This document shows, one piece after another, positions 50,967-60,197 of a stretch of DNA of 64,000 nucleotides. A program made the position numbers and the translations under genes. Within the stretch, counting starts at the first letter, position 1. Every line of letters begins with the position of its first letter. Under the pieces are notes generated by a model that was not told the DNA's origin, did no database searches, and saw nothing but the letters and a program-made list of their open reading frames with translations. Source of the stretch: Fredinandcohnia onubensis (lineage in GTDB: Bacteria; Bacillota; Bacilli; Bacillales; Bacillaceae_L); assembly GCF_031181385.1 (NCBI RefSeq), contig NZ_JAPSKV010000001.1, positions 640,523-704,522 on the forward strand. The letters run 5' to 3'.

Positions 50967-51566
50967 TCACTTTTTCTTATTTAAATCTTCTCGAAGCAAT
51001 CCCAATCTTCTTTCCAATTCTTGGGTGAAATGCTCACGTGCTTGCTTTGCATCCATATCTGGAGAGGCGATATACATGGGTTCACCGAAAATAAGCTTTG
51101 CCTTTTTAAACTTAATTAATTCACCAATCGTATTTGGCCCAATATACACAGCGGGAACGACAGGTACCTTGCTGCGCTGTGCAATTGTAATTGCTCCTTG
51201 TTTAAGCGCAGATTGCTCGTTCGTACGTGTTCCACTTGGAAAGATTCCTACGATTTCCCCTTTTGAAAGCAATCTAGATGGAATTTTTAATACACTCGGA
51301 CCAGGGTTATCACGATCCACCGGGAAGGCGTTTAACTTTGTTAAAAAGCCACCGATAAATTTGTTTGTGAACAATTCCTTTTTTGCCATATAATGTATTT
51401 GTCTAGGGAGTAGTGAAACACCAAGCCATAAAATATCGATATAACCTGTATGCGTACAAGCAACAACATACGCGCCGTCCTTTGGCAGCTGTTCCTTGTT
51501 AAAAACCTTAATTCCACCTGTAGTTGTAAGGATGCCTTTTACTAAATTTGCAATGAAATGATACAC
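50967..51566 (-). CDS. plsC: 1-acylglycerol-3-phosphate O-acyltransferase (PlsC family)
   Basis: 199 residues with one N-terminal hydrophobic segment. The catalytic HX4D motif is HTGYID (about 35-40); IFPSGTRTNEQSAL is the glycerol-phosphate-binding motif and VPVVPAVYIGP the downstream one. It would acylate lysophosphatidate on the membrane, a step of phospholipid synthesis. It is a single gene; a chromosomal main plsC may exist elsewhere. Confidence 0.87.
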   Translation of the reverse strand: MYHFIANLVKGILTTTGGIKVFNKEQLPKDGAYVVACTHTGYIDILWLGVSLLPRQIHYMAKKELFTNKFIGGFLTKLNAFPVDRDNPGPSVLKIPSRLLSKGEIVGIFPSGTRTNEQSALKQGAITIAQRSKVPVVPAVYIGPNTIGELIKFKKAKLIFGEPMYIASPDMDAKQAREHFTQELERRLGLLREDLNKKK

Positions 51567-51656
51567 GTAACTTACCCCTTATTATAAATCTAATTAACTA
51601 GTAAAATTATAGCATGAATGAATGGGTCGAAAATACTAAAAAAAGTGAGGGTCTGC

Positions 51657-52163
51657 ATGAAAAAAATCATGGTCATCGGAATATCGGCTGGCGTTGGAAA
51701 ATCTACATTTGCTCAAAAGTTAGGTAATAAAACTGGAATTGACGTGTTCCATTTAGACAGCTACTTTTGGAAACCAGGATGGGTGGAGGCTTCACTAGCA
51801 GAATTTACACAAGCCCAAGAGAGGATTCTCAGGAATGACAGTTGGATTATTGATGGCAATTATAGCAAAACCTTCGACCTACGTGCGGAGCAAGCCGACA
51901 CCATCATCTATCTGGAACTACCAAGATATAGATGCCTCTACCAGGTACTCAAACGCTATCTAACTCACATTGGAAAAAAACGCCCAGACCTTGGTTGCAC
52001 TGAAAAATTAGATTGGAAGTTTATCAAATTCATCTGGACGACCTATAAACCAAGAATACATAAAATGCAGGAAAGGCTTAACCGATTAGCAAAGGATAAA
52101 ACTGTGGTCATTTTACGAGGGAAAAAAGAGATTCATGATTTTATGAGTAAATTGTATGAGTAA
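51657..52163 (+). CDS. Adenylate kinase-like P-loop protein (FlaR-like)
   Basis: 168 residues from the ATG at 51657 (GTGAGGG upstream). The P-loop is GISAGVGKSTFAQKL, followed by DVFHLDSYFWKPGW and SWIIDGNYSKTFDLR, the pattern of the so-called DNA topology modulation protein FlaR group. The real substrate of this group is not settled. It probably acts in the cytoplasm. Confidence 0.82.
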   Translation: MKKIMVIGISAGVGKSTFAQKLGNKTGIDVFHLDSYFWKPGWVEASLAEFTQAQERILRNDSWIIDGNYSKTFDLRAEQADTIIYLELPRYRCLYQVLKRYLTHIGKKRPDLGCTEKLDWKFIKFIWTTYKPRIHKMQERLNRLAKDKTVVILRGKKEIHDFMSKLYE

Positions 52164-52230
52164 TAAAAAAACACCCTAAAAAGGTAAATGAAGGTGGAAT
52201 GTATAGGCTTTTTCCGAAGTATATTTACAG

Positions 52231-52587
52231 ATGGTGGTGATGGAAATAAAAACGCTAGCCTTATATATTTTTGGGTTTGTTCGATTTGTTATTTTAGTTA
52301 TATCCATATTATTGAGTATATGGTTCTTCGTAGTATCTGTATTTTCAGGGATTGCTGCAATAGGAGGAACTCAAGAAGATTGGGTTTATGTGTTAACACA
52401 ATATCTATATTTTCTTGTTTGTGCTTTATTATTAGGTTTGATGAATGAATTCGAAAAGAAAATAAATAAAGAGGATTATGATATAAGCTCAAATATTTGG
52501 TTATTCGATTTATATTTGCTTGTATTAATCGCTCATTATGAATTACCTAAAAAACTATTAATGAAAATGCTGGGGAGTTCAAAATAA
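52231..52587 (+). CDS. Uncharacterised membrane protein
   Basis: 118 residues (or 115 from the ATG at 52240) with hydrophobic helices at about 10-40, 55-70 and 85-100. The region between contains FSGIAAIGGTQEDW and FEKKINKEDYDISSN. The start is uncertain because no clear RBS is seen. A strong terminator overlaps the stop. Confidence 0.5.
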   Translation: MVVMEIKTLALYIFGFVRFVILVISILLSIWFFVVSVFSGIAAIGGTQEDWVYVLTQYLYFLVCALLLGLMNEFEKKINKEDYDISSNIWLFDLYLLVLIAHYELPKKLLMKMLGSSK

Positions 52588-52614
52588 AAAGCCAGGTCTA
52601 GTTACCTGGCTTTT
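52587..52614 (+). terminator. Terminator after the membrane protein gene
   Basis: AAAAGCCAGGT (52587-52597) and ACCTGGCTTTT (52604-52614) form a perfect 11-bp stem with a CTAGTT loop. Confidence 0.88.
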
Positions 52615-52780
52615 GTGTTTGTTGTACTTGTGCGATTTTTTAAAAGATAATTAGTTTACTAAAATTTAAGAAGTTTGAATTTAGATACGTAAAGTAATTT
52701 TGCCTGAGTTAAAAAAGACGAAATAATAGCATTTATAGTGTAGTGTAATATTTATATTCGTAAAAAGGAGGATTTTACTT

Positions 52781-53401
52781 TTGAATATTTTAATTTTAGG
52801 TGCAACTGGACGAGTTGGAAGTCAAATAGTAACTTATGCCCTTCATGACAGACATCATGTTACTGTATTAGTTCGTACTCCAGAGAAGATTCAAATAAAT
52901 AATAAAAATTTAACCGTTATTCAAGGGAATGTTTTAAATAAAGATGATATTGTACGTGCAATGCATGGGGTTGATGTGGTTATTAGTGCACTAAATACTG
53001 ATGGTACGGCCACTCTATCAGAAAGTATGCCGCTTATTATCGAAACAATGAAAAACGAAGGTATAAAACGAATAATAACAATAGGAACTGCAGGTATTCT
53101 GCAAAGTAGAACCACGCCAAATACTCTGCGTTATCAATCAAGTGAATCTAAACAGAAGTCAACCCGTGCAGCGAAAGAACATCATAAAGTGTATGATCTG
53201 CTTAAACAATCAACACTTGAATGGACCATTGTATGTCCAACGTATTTACCTGATGGAGAAAGATTAGGTGAATACCGTGTGGAACGTGATTTTTTGCCAG
53301 TAGATGGAGTTAAAATAAATGTATCGGATACAGCAGAATTTACATATAAGCAGATTGAAAGTACTAATTATATAACATCACGTGCAGGTATCTCCTACTA
53401 A
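52781..53401 (+). CDS. NAD(P)-binding NmrA-like/atypical SDR protein
   Basis: 206 residues. The dinucleotide-binding motif is ILGATGRVGSQIVTYAL (about 3-19), followed by VTVLVRTPEKI and VIQGNVLNKDDIVRAMHGVD. WTIVCPTYLPDG resembles the substrate-side loop of atypical SDRs. It is probably a cytoplasmic oxidoreductase or a redox sensor. The start is TTG, 8 nt after AGGAGG. Confidence 0.87.
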   Translation: MNILILGATGRVGSQIVTYALHDRHHVTVLVRTPEKIQINNKNLTVIQGNVLNKDDIVRAMHGVDVVISALNTDGTATLSESMPLIIETMKNEGIKRIITIGTAGILQSRTTPNTLRYQSSESKQKSTRAAKEHHKVYDLLKQSTLEWTIVCPTYLPDGERLGEYRVERDFLPVDGVKINVSDTAEFTYKQIESTNYITSRAGISY

Positions 53402-53480
53402 TAATATTCTTTTACATTATTACTTGCTGTCATAAGGTAAAGTTTATTGTTTGAAACTAAACATTACATTAAATAACAAG

Positions 53481-53505
53481 AAGCTTGGAACGTCCCAAGC
53501 TTTTT
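53481..53505 (+). terminator. Terminator of the NmrA-like gene
   Basis: AAGCTTGG (53481-53488) and CCAAGCTT (53495-53502) form a perfect stem with TTTTT following. Confidence 0.85.
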
Positions 53506-53586
53506 GGTGTAATTGTATGGTTACCTTGCTATTTACGTTGCAAAAACGTATGTTATTTGAACTGAGTTTTTTATCGGACTACTTAC

Positions 53587-53811
53587 TTAAATAATCTTCG
53601 TTTCATCCTTTGGGGCTTCAAGTTTCATTTTTTCGAGCTCGACACGCATTTTCTCTGTTTCAAGTAAGTAATTATCATGCTTCAGCTTTTCTAACTCTAA
53701 TTCATCTTGGATCATTTTATGTTTATATTTTGATTGTGTCTGAAAGTGACTCGTAATAATCGCAACAAGTGGAATTGAAAAAACCATTACAACCGCAACA
53801 ATACCCGTCAT
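53587..53811 (-). CDS. Small membrane-anchored coiled-coil protein
   Basis: 74 residues: one N-terminal membrane helix (about 4-22) and a charged coiled coil (about 30-66, DELELEKLKHDNYLLETEKM). The layout resembles PspB-like small proteins, but no assignment is made. RBS AGGAGGT precedes the ATG on the minus strand. Confidence 0.6.
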   Translation of the reverse strand: MTGIVAVVMVFSIPLVAIITSHFQTQSKYKHKMIQDELELEKLKHDNYLLETEKMRVELEKMKLEAPKDETKII

Positions 53812-53960
53812 TATATGACCTCCTTACAAAAAGTCCGTTTCTCCATATATATTCCATTATACCAAATATACGGAAGAATAAGCCGTTTGGTTTCAAAATG
53901 TGTAACCTTTTTTAGAATCTTTCGTCAGTTTAGTTAAAGCGCACAATTGGAGGACACATG

Positions 53961-54434
53961 ATGAAAAAATGGATGCTTGTACTATTAATAGGGGTTTCAC
54001 TTGCACTTGCAGGTTGCGGTGGTAGTGATGCAAGTAAACTAACAGGAGGCAAGCCTCCGGAGACGATGGTTAAAATCGGAAATGAGACATATCCAACGAA
54101 GCTAGGTACGTATTGCTGGAGCACTTCAAATACAAGTGAGTGTGTCGACACCGCAGGGCCAGAAGCACTTTTAGAAGGTGAAGACCCAGTTGTCGTGCAG
54201 CCTGGTGAAGAAATTATATTTGTGATGGATTATGAGCCAATGCCAAATGAGGTGCACGTAGCCTATTATAATGGTGACAAGGAAACAGAAGTAATAGTAG
54301 AAAACCATCGTTTTATAGCACCCGAGGAAAAAGGGGTATATTACTATTCCTATGGCGTTTGGTGGATGGATGAAAATGAAGAGAATGTATCAAACGGAGA
54401 TGCATTTTACGCCTTTGCACTGGAAGTTAGATAG
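53961..54434 (+). CDS. Uncharacterised lipoprotein
   Basis: 157 residues from the second of two adjacent ATGs, which is 7 nt after GGAGG. A lipoprotein signal with lipobox LAGC (Cys about residue 18) precedes a beta-rich domain with two cysteines (GTYCWSTSNTSECVD) that may form a disulfide outside the cell. It is followed 9 bp later by a GNAT gene. Function unknown. Confidence 0.72.
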   Translation: MKKWMLVLLIGVSLALAGCGGSDASKLTGGKPPETMVKIGNETYPTKLGTYCWSTSNTSECVDTAGPEALLEGEDPVVVQPGEEIIFVMDYEPMPNEVHVAYYNGDKETEVIVENHRFIAPEEKGVYYYSYGVWWMDENEENVSNGDAFYAFALEVR

Positions 54435-54443
54435 GAGGACATT

Positions 54444-54968
54444 ATGAAAATAAGAAAAGCCGTTTTAACAGATGCACCAGGTATCGCCAAGGTGCATGTC
54501 GACAGTTGGAGATCGACCTACTCAGGGACTCTACCTGATGATTTTCTTCAGAATTTATCTTATGAATCTAGGGAAATGATGTGGAAAAAGGGAATCCCCA
54601 ACGGTCATATATATATAGCAGAAAATGAGCAAGGTGAAGTCGTAGGATTTGCCTGTGGTGGGAAAGAACGGAGCGGGGAATACGAAAACTTTCATGGAGA
54701 GCTCTATACCATTTATATTTTACAAGAATATCAGGGGCAAGGGTTGGGTAAAAAGTTAGTAGCCCCTGTTGTAAGACAACTATTAGGTAAAAATATAAAC
54801 ACCATGCTAGTATTAGTATTGGAAGATAACAAATCCTGTCTATTTTACGAAGCACTTGGAGCCCGTAAACTAGATTCAGTCGAAGTCGAAATTGGCGGGA
54901 AGAAACTGAAAGAAGCAGTTTACGGATGGGATGATTTAAAAACAAGCTTTAGCAAAATATTGAAGTAG
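54444..54968 (+). CDS. GNAT-family N-acetyltransferase
   Basis: 174 residues. IRKAVLTDAPGIAKVHVDSW at the N-terminus, motif A YILQEYQGQGLGKKLVAPVV and motif B VLEDNKSCLFYEALGARKLD are clear. It starts 9 bp after the lipoprotein gene with TAGGAGG before the ATG, and a further gene follows 10 bp later. Substrate unknown. Confidence 0.9.
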   Translation: MKIRKAVLTDAPGIAKVHVDSWRSTYSGTLPDDFLQNLSYESREMMWKKGIPNGHIYIAENEQGEVVGFACGGKERSGEYENFHGELYTIYILQEYQGQGLGKKLVAPVVRQLLGKNINTMLVLVLEDNKSCLFYEALGARKLDSVEVEIGGKKLKEAVYGWDDLKTSFSKILK

Positions 54969-54978
54969 GAGGCACAAC

Positions 54979-55458
54979 ATGCTAGCAACACTTGAAAAAA
55001 ATGAATCAAATTACATAGCAACATTTGAACGCCACTTTTCACACTCCGTTGATGAGGTTTGGGCGATGCTAACAGAGAACGATAAACTACAAACATGGTT
55101 TTCAGAATTAAAGGTTGATGGTCTTCAGAAGGGTGGCCGTATCCTATTCGATATGGGAGATGGAACCTTTGAGGAAATGAATATCACAGACTTTAGCGAT
55201 CACTCTGTTTTGGAATATACATGGGGAGACGACAAAGTGCGCTTTGAGCTTACTCCTGAGCAAAATGGATGTAAACTTCTTTTAATTGAAACGATTATAA
55301 AGCTAACGGATCATACACCGAGAGATTTAGCCGGTTGGCATGTTTGTTTAGATGTCATCGGTGTTTTACTAGATGGAAAACAAGTGGATGACCGTAAAAA
55401 GCTCTGGGAACCCTTGTACGAACAATACGTCCAAGCAATCGCTAGCTTAACCAAATAA
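54979..55458 (+). CDS. SRPBCC/AHSA1-domain protein
   Basis: 159 residues. IATFERHFSHSVDEVWAMLT, LQTWFSELKVDGLQKGGRIL and SVLEYTWGDDKVRFELTPEQ follow the Aha1-C-like START pattern seen in many small Bacillus proteins. Ligand unknown. RBS AGGAGG precedes the ATG. It ends the lipoprotein-GNAT-SRPBCC run. Confidence 0.85.
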   Translation: MLATLEKNESNYIATFERHFSHSVDEVWAMLTENDKLQTWFSELKVDGLQKGGRILFDMGDGTFEEMNITDFSDHSVLEYTWGDDKVRFELTPEQNGCKLLLIETIIKLTDHTPRDLAGWHVCLDVIGVLLDGKQVDDRKKLWEPLYEQYVQAIASLTK

Positions 55459-55475
55459 AAATTTAAGAAGAAGCC

Positions 55476-55500
55476 AGCCACTAAGTTATGGCTTTTTTTT
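55476..55500 (+). terminator. Terminator after the SRPBCC gene
   Basis: AGCCA (55476-55480) pairs with TGGCT (55489-55493), followed by a run of eight T. The stem is short. Confidence 0.6.
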
Positions 55501-55612
55501 ATGCTCATCATGTTCTCTACTGGAAAATAATTCATAAAATTAAAAGGGAAATCATGATAAAACTCGAATAAAGTACATTACAAATCCTGATGGAAAAAGG
55601 GGGCCAAGAAAA

Positions 55613-56017
55613 ATGTCACAAAAACTCATACGGGTCGGAACCACTTATCTTCCTGTTTCAAACGTGGAGCGTTCAGCCAATTGGTACACTGAAAAACTTG
55701 GAGCAACGCTAAACTATATGGATGAGGACAAAGCCATAATCGATTTGGCGAATCAAAGTTTTTTCCTTGTTGCAGCACGGGAAGGACAATCCGCAAACTT
55801 CATCGATGCAAAAGGTCTTGAACGCTTTTCACTAACCTTTGAGGTTGATGGTTTACAAGCATTAGAGAACTTACATAAAGAATTCAAAGAACTCCAAATC
55901 ACAGTCGGAGAAATCGAGGACCGTGGCCATGCAGGTAAGAACTTTGTATTTAGAGATCCAGACGGGAACCAATTCGACGTTTGGAGCGAACTCAGTCCAA
56001 CAAGTGAGGGTAAATAA
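55613..56017 (+). CDS. VOC/glyoxalase-family protein
   Basis: 134 residues with one VOC domain: TTYLPVSNVERSANWYTEKL at the start and FVFRDPDGNQFDVWSEL at the end. It is directly followed by the isochorismatase gene with no gap, and a TPR gene after that, forming a three-gene unit. RBS AAGGGGG precedes the ATG. Substrate unknown. Confidence 0.85.
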   Translation: MSQKLIRVGTTYLPVSNVERSANWYTEKLGATLNYMDEDKAIIDLANQSFFLVAAREGQSANFIDAKGLERFSLTFEVDGLQALENLHKEFKELQITVGEIEDRGHAGKNFVFRDPDGNQFDVWSELSPTSEGK

Positions 56018-56548
56018 ATGCAAGCATTACTAGTGATTGATGTCCAAAATGGAATAGTGAATTATAAAGATTTTGGAGGAGAACTTCACAAAATTCAGCA
56101 AATCATTCAAGCTTTCAAAACGAAAAAACTACCTGTAATTATGGTACGTCATTTCGACAGTGTTGAGGAAAGTCCGTTATATCGGGAAGCTGAGGGCTCT
56201 GAATTACACGAATCTGTCAGAGATTTTGCTGATTATATCGTTGAAAAAGAAACACCGAGTGCCTTTTTCAAAACAAAACTTGCGAGTATTTTAGAGGAAC
56301 TCGGAGTAGAACACATATTTATTACCGGCTTTGAAACAGAGTTCTGTTGCATGTTTACCGCAATTTCGGGATATGACCGCGGCTATAAAGTAACCTTTAT
56401 TGAAGATGCAACTGGAACCACGAACACTGAAGATACGTATGAGATGAAGGGACTCGATATCAAGGACTTCGTGGGAACTGTCCTCAACTGGTCAAATGCT
56501 GTTGAGGTTCTATATTATGATGAGTATAAGGAGACCTATCAAAAATGA
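56018..56548 (+). CDS. Isochorismatase-family cysteine hydrolase
   Basis: 176 residues. The catalytic triad is readable: Asp in LLVIDVQNGIVNY (about residue 7), Lys in KTKLASIL after TPSAFF, and Cys in ITGFETEFCCMFTAISGYD. Family members hydrolyse isochorismate, nicotinamide or other amides. The start abuts the VOC stop and the end overlaps the TPR gene by 4 bp. Confidence 0.88.
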   Translation: MQALLVIDVQNGIVNYKDFGGELHKIQQIIQAFKTKKLPVIMVRHFDSVEESPLYREAEGSELHESVRDFADYIVEKETPSAFFKTKLASILEELGVEHIFITGFETEFCCMFTAISGYDRGYKVTFIEDATGTTNTEDTYEMKGLDIKDFVGTVLNWSNAVEVLYYDEYKETYQK

Positions 56549-57018
56549 AGCACGCTCTTCAACTTAGAAAAGAGGGCCATCTTAAGGAATCGAATCAACG
56601 GTTATTGAGTTTGGTAAAAGAGTCCCCAGATGATCCTCAACTAAACTACCAGGTTGCCTGGAGTTTTGATGTGTTAGGCTTGGAATCGGAAGCGGTCCCT
56701 TTTTATGAAAAATCAATCGCACTAGGTTTAGAAGGTGAAGATTTAGAAGGGGCATTATTAGGTTTAGGCAGTACTTATCGGACCCTCGGAAAATATGAAG
56801 AATCGGAAGAAACATTAATAAAAGGCATCAAGCTATTTCCTGAAAATCATGCGATTAAGTCTTTTTACGCGATGACACTCTATAATATTGGCCGAAATCA
56901 GGAGGCTATGGAAATTTTGCTGAAAAGTCTAGCCACGACCTCGGGCGATAAGAATATTCACCGATACAAACGTGCAATCGAATTTTACGCAGATAAGCTT
57001 GATGAAGTTTGGAAATAA
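56545..57018 (+). CDS. Tetratricopeptide-repeat protein
   Basis: 157 residues made of about four TPR-like helix pairs: LNYQVAWSFDVLGLESEAVP, GALLGLGSTYRTLGKYEESE and FYAMTLYNIGRNQEAMEILL. It probably mediates protein contacts. It overlaps the isochorismatase gene (ATGA) and is therefore translationally coupled. Confidence 0.85.
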   Translation: MKHALQLRKEGHLKESNQRLLSLVKESPDDPQLNYQVAWSFDVLGLESEAVPFYEKSIALGLEGEDLEGALLGLGSTYRTLGKYEESEETLIKGIKLFPENHAIKSFYAMTLYNIGRNQEAMEILLKSLATTSGDKNIHRYKRAIEFYADKLDEVWK

Positions 57019-57021
57019 AAC

Positions 57022-57042
57022 AACCCTCCATATCGGAGGGTT
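57022..57042. terminator. Shared terminator between the TPR gene and the RNase J gene
   Basis: AACCCTCC (57022-57029) pairs with GGAGGGTT (57035-57042). The minus-strand stop codon lies inside it, and AAAAC on the left supplies the U run for that strand. Confidence 0.7.
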
Positions 57043-58702
57043 AGACTTCTATTATGAACGGTACAATCATCGGCTTTCGTTTTGTTTGTGCAAATAAATA
57101 TTGACCCACTGCCTTTTTTATTTCTCTTTTCATCGCATTCCACTGATACTTGTTTTCACTTTGAAGATCAAGAATCGACTTTTTCACAAGTCGGTTGGTC
57201 TCCCGTAGAAGCTCTTCAGAGTCTCGATTGAACACAAAACCGCGCGTAATTGTATCTGGACCAGATATGATTTTTTGATCTCGTTTACTGAGTGTAACAA
57301 CAATGACAACCATGCCATCCTCAGACAGCTGCTTGCGGTCTCGTAAAATAATATCGCCGACGTCACCCACACCAATTCCATCCACATACGTGTCTCCTGA
57401 AGGGATTTTCCGAGTTTGACGGGCCTCCGAATTTGTAACATCAACCACATCACCATTTTGAATAATAAAGGTATTCTCTGGATCCACTCCAACGGATGCT
57501 GCAAGTAATTTGTGCTGATGAAGCATACGATATTCACCGTGAATCGGAATAAAATATCTCGGCTTCATTAAGGTCAGCATGAGCTTCAATTCCTCCTGAT
57601 ACCCGTGACCAGAAACATGCATTCCAGTGGCACTGCCACCGTATAAAACGACCGCCCCAAGCTGGAACAAATTATCAATAATGCGTGATACATTTTTTTC
57701 ATTACCAGGAATCGGCCCCGCCGCTAGGATTACCGTGTCCTCAGGAAGGATTTGGACATCTCGGTAGCTTGCATTCGAAAGACGGGCGAGCGCAGCCATT
57801 GGTTCCCCCTGACTTCCGGTACATAAAATACAAACCTTCTCCGGCGCAAGATTGTTCACTTCTTTGGCATCAATCAGCATCCCATCCGGTAGGTTAAGAT
57901 ACCCGCGCTCGACTGCAACATCCACCACATTCACCATGCTTCGCCCAAGTAGAGCAAGCTTTCGGTTCGTCTTCATTGCCGCATCGACAACTTGCTGAAC
58001 CCGACTAATATTCGAAGCAAATGTTGAAACAAACACCTTTCTTTTCGCTTTAAAAAAGGCTTCCTCAATGCTGTTACCAACCTTTAACTCAGTCGGTGTC
58101 GCGCCAGGACGCTCTGCATTCGTACTTTCAGATAGTAAAACGAGCACACCTTCACGCCCAATTTCGGCCATCCGATGAATGTCCGAATGTTGATCATTCA
58201 CAGGTGTCAAATCAAATTTAAAGTCCCCAGTATGTACAACCCTACCCTCAGGAGTGTCAAACACGATTCCGAGACAATCCGGAATACTATGATTTACTTT
58301 GAAAAAGGATACCGAAATTTCACCAAAGTCAAGCTTTGAATCGGCATCAATTGTTTTTAGCTCAGAATCCGCAATAAGTCGATGCTCTGTTAGCTTTAAT
58401 TCAATTAACCCAAGTGTAAAACGAGTTGCATAAATTGGTACATTGAGCTTCTTTAGAAAGTATGGAATCCCGCCAATGTGATCCTCATGCCCATGCGTTA
58501 CAAGTAAGCCGCGAATTTTTTCGCGATTTTCTTCTAAGTAAGTAAGGTCCGGAATAATTAAGTCGATGCCTAGCAAGCTCTCATCCGGAAACTTCCCCCC
58601 ACAATCAATCACCAAAATATCATCATCATACTGAAGCACATACATATTTTTCCCAATTTCATTAATCCCGCCAAGTGCAAAAATCGATAATTCGTTACTC
58701 AA
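57041..58702 (-). CDS. Ribonuclease J-family protein
   Basis: 553 residues. The MBL core motif HGHEDHIGG (about 69-77) is complete, as are HTGDFKFD and the beta-CASP/C-terminal motifs SGHGYQEELKLM and PIHGEYRM. RNase J combines endonuclease and 5'-3' exonuclease activity on RNA. The sequence starts with a short N-terminus (MSNELSIFALGGINEIGKNM) and shares features with both RNase J1 and J2, so it may be an extra paralogue rather than rnjA. The start is TTG after GGAGG. Confidence 0.92.
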   Translation of the reverse strand: MSNELSIFALGGINEIGKNMYVLQYDDDILVIDCGGKFPDESLLGIDLIIPDLTYLEENREKIRGLLVTHGHEDHIGGIPYFLKKLNVPIYATRFTLGLIELKLTEHRLIADSELKTIDADSKLDFGEISVSFFKVNHSIPDCLGIVFDTPEGRVVHTGDFKFDLTPVNDQHSDIHRMAEIGREGVLVLLSESTNAERPGATPTELKVGNSIEEAFFKAKRKVFVSTFASNISRVQQVVDAAMKTNRKLALLGRSMVNVVDVAVERGYLNLPDGMLIDAKEVNNLAPEKVCILCTGSQGEPMAALARLSNASYRDVQILPEDTVILAAGPIPGNEKNVSRIIDNLFQLGAVVLYGGSATGMHVSGHGYQEELKLMLTLMKPRYFIPIHGEYRMLHQHKLLAASVGVDPENTFIIQNGDVVDVTNSEARQTRKIPSGDTYVDGIGVGDVGDIILRDRKQLSEDGMVVIVVTLSKRDQKIISGPDTITRGFVFNRDSEELLRETNRLVKKSILDLQSENKYQWNAMKREIKKAVGQYLFAQTKRKPMIVPFIIEV

Positions 58703-58895
58703 TACTCACGCCTCCTACATCTTAAATCGTGTTCTTAGTTTGACCAGAGTTTATTGGATTTATTTATAGGGTGTTCCAAAATATGTTAGTATTGGTTTGT
58801 GAGGGGGTATTGAACTTGAAACGATTACCATTTGAATGTATTGTGAATGTTTGTCTGATTAGTAGACTGAACCTAGGGAGAGGATAGGTGAATCT

Positions 58896-58979
58896 ATGAT
58901 TTTAAAGTTGATTATTCTTGTTTTAGTTGGAATTTTGGTGGCTACAGCCGGCGAAGCGTACTTTTTCTCTATGTATTAG
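58896..58979 (+). CDS. Putative 27-residue membrane peptide
   Basis: The frame begins at an ATG 6 nt after AGGTG and encodes one hydrophobic helix (MILKLIILVLVGILVATAGE) and a short aromatic tail. It lies in the 515-bp gap between the divergent RNase J and NERD genes. No homology is recognised; small hydrophobic peptides of this kind can be toxins or complex subunits. Confidence 0.35.
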   Translation: MILKLIILVLVGILVATAGEAYFFSMY

Positions 58980-59044
58980 TGATGTTATTGGGTAGTTTTT
59001 AGGGTGTGGCATATAAGTGGATCTTTATGTAATTACGGGCTAAT

Positions 59045-59142
59045 GGCCATAAAATAAAAATAACGGCCATAGGACATTTTTATCGGCCGTATTTTTGTGC
59101 TAACAGCTATAAAAGTTCTATAAAAGCCATAAACTGTCCTAT
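59045..59142. repeat. Imperfect GGCCATAAA/TATAAAAG repeat region
   Basis: GGCCATA occurs at 59045 and 59064, CGGCCGTA at 59083, and GCTATAAAAG, TATAAAAG and GCCATAAA at 59106-59133. ATAGGACA (59069-59076) and TGTCCTAT (59135-59142) are perfect inverted repeats enclosing most of it. No gene is seen here. It looks like an intergenic repeat cluster of unknown type. Confidence 0.55.
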
Positions 59143-59216
59143 GCTGAAAAATTTTAAAGGATTTGTAGGGATTTTGTCGAAAAAAGTATTATCAAACCAT
59201 AAAGGAGTTAGATTAA

Positions 59217-60197
59217 ATGAGGAAAAAAGAGTTAGAAATCCCTTTACGCATAAGAAAACTTGAAGCTCAACTAAAAAGATTACCGGAATCGCACCCAAAA
59301 TATCAAGAAATTAGCGATGAATATGGCCGAAGGATGTCCGGCTACCGCGGTGAACAATCCTTAAAGTACTATTTGTCCTTTTTAAAAGAAAAAAATTACT
59401 CCATCTTCCACAACCTACGTCTCCCTGACATCTCCGGTGAGCACTTTTTTGAAATAGATATACTTCTAATTAGCCCCAAATTCCAACTAATCATCGATGC
59501 TAAAAATTATCGCGGAGAATTATATTTTGACGGAAAATTTGACCAACTGATCCAAACCTACAAAGATACGAAGAAACCGTACCACTGCCCAGTTGCTCAA
59601 ATTAACAGGCACCAACTACAGCTAAAAAGACTCCTCGAAACCTTCAAATTACCTACACTCCCAATTGAAAACCTAGTTGTCTTCACAAATCCCAATGCTA
59701 TTATTGATGCCAGCAAAGACTTTAAACATTCTCAAAAAGTCATAAAAAGCCCTAGCTTTCTTTCAAAAATAGAATTGTTTGAGAAGAGGAATAGGCAAGA
59801 AATAATGGATAAAAAGCAACTTCAAAAAGTGTCAAAACTACTTTTAAAAAAACATACCCCACATGATCATGACATACTCGCACAATTCGGGATAAAAGCG
59901 CATGAACTCATTAAGGGCGTGCGTTGTCCTAAATGCGATTTTCTCCCAATGACTCGAAAAGTTAGATCATGGTCTTGTCCTTCTTGCCACTATTCTTCGT
60001 TCAAACCTTATTACAATTCGTTAAACGAGTATATTCTACTCTTTGGTAACACGATTACGAATCGCCAATTACGTGATTTTCTTGATATACAATCCATTTC
60101 TACAGCAACTAACATACTATCTTCATTAGATTTGGAATGTGAGGGGAAATACAAGGATAGGAAATACATAATAACTGAAAAAAGCTTGAAAAAATAG
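59217..60197 (+). CDS. NERD-domain protein with zinc ribbon
   Basis: 326 residues. The NERD (nuclease-related) domain is at about 38-160 with GYRGEQSLKYYLSFL, FFEIDILLISPKFQLIIDAK and NYRGELYF, the E-D-AKNYRG pattern of restriction-like nucleases. A zinc ribbon follows at about 238-262 (CPKCDFLPMT, CPSCHY), then a small winged-helix-like end. NERD proteins are thought to process DNA but are poorly characterised. RBS AAAGGAG precedes the ATG. Confidence 0.88.
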   Translation: MRKKELEIPLRIRKLEAQLKRLPESHPKYQEISDEYGRRMSGYRGEQSLKYYLSFLKEKNYSIFHNLRLPDISGEHFFEIDILLISPKFQLIIDAKNYRGELYFDGKFDQLIQTYKDTKKPYHCPVAQINRHQLQLKRLLETFKLPTLPIENLVVFTNPNAIIDASKDFKHSQKVIKSPSFLSKIELFEKRNRQEIMDKKQLQKVSKLLLKKHTPHDHDILAQFGIKAHELIKGVRCPKCDFLPMTRKVRSWSCPSCHYSSFKPYYNSLNEYILLFGNTITNRQLRDFLDIQSISTATNILSSLDLECEGKYKDRKYIITEKSLKK

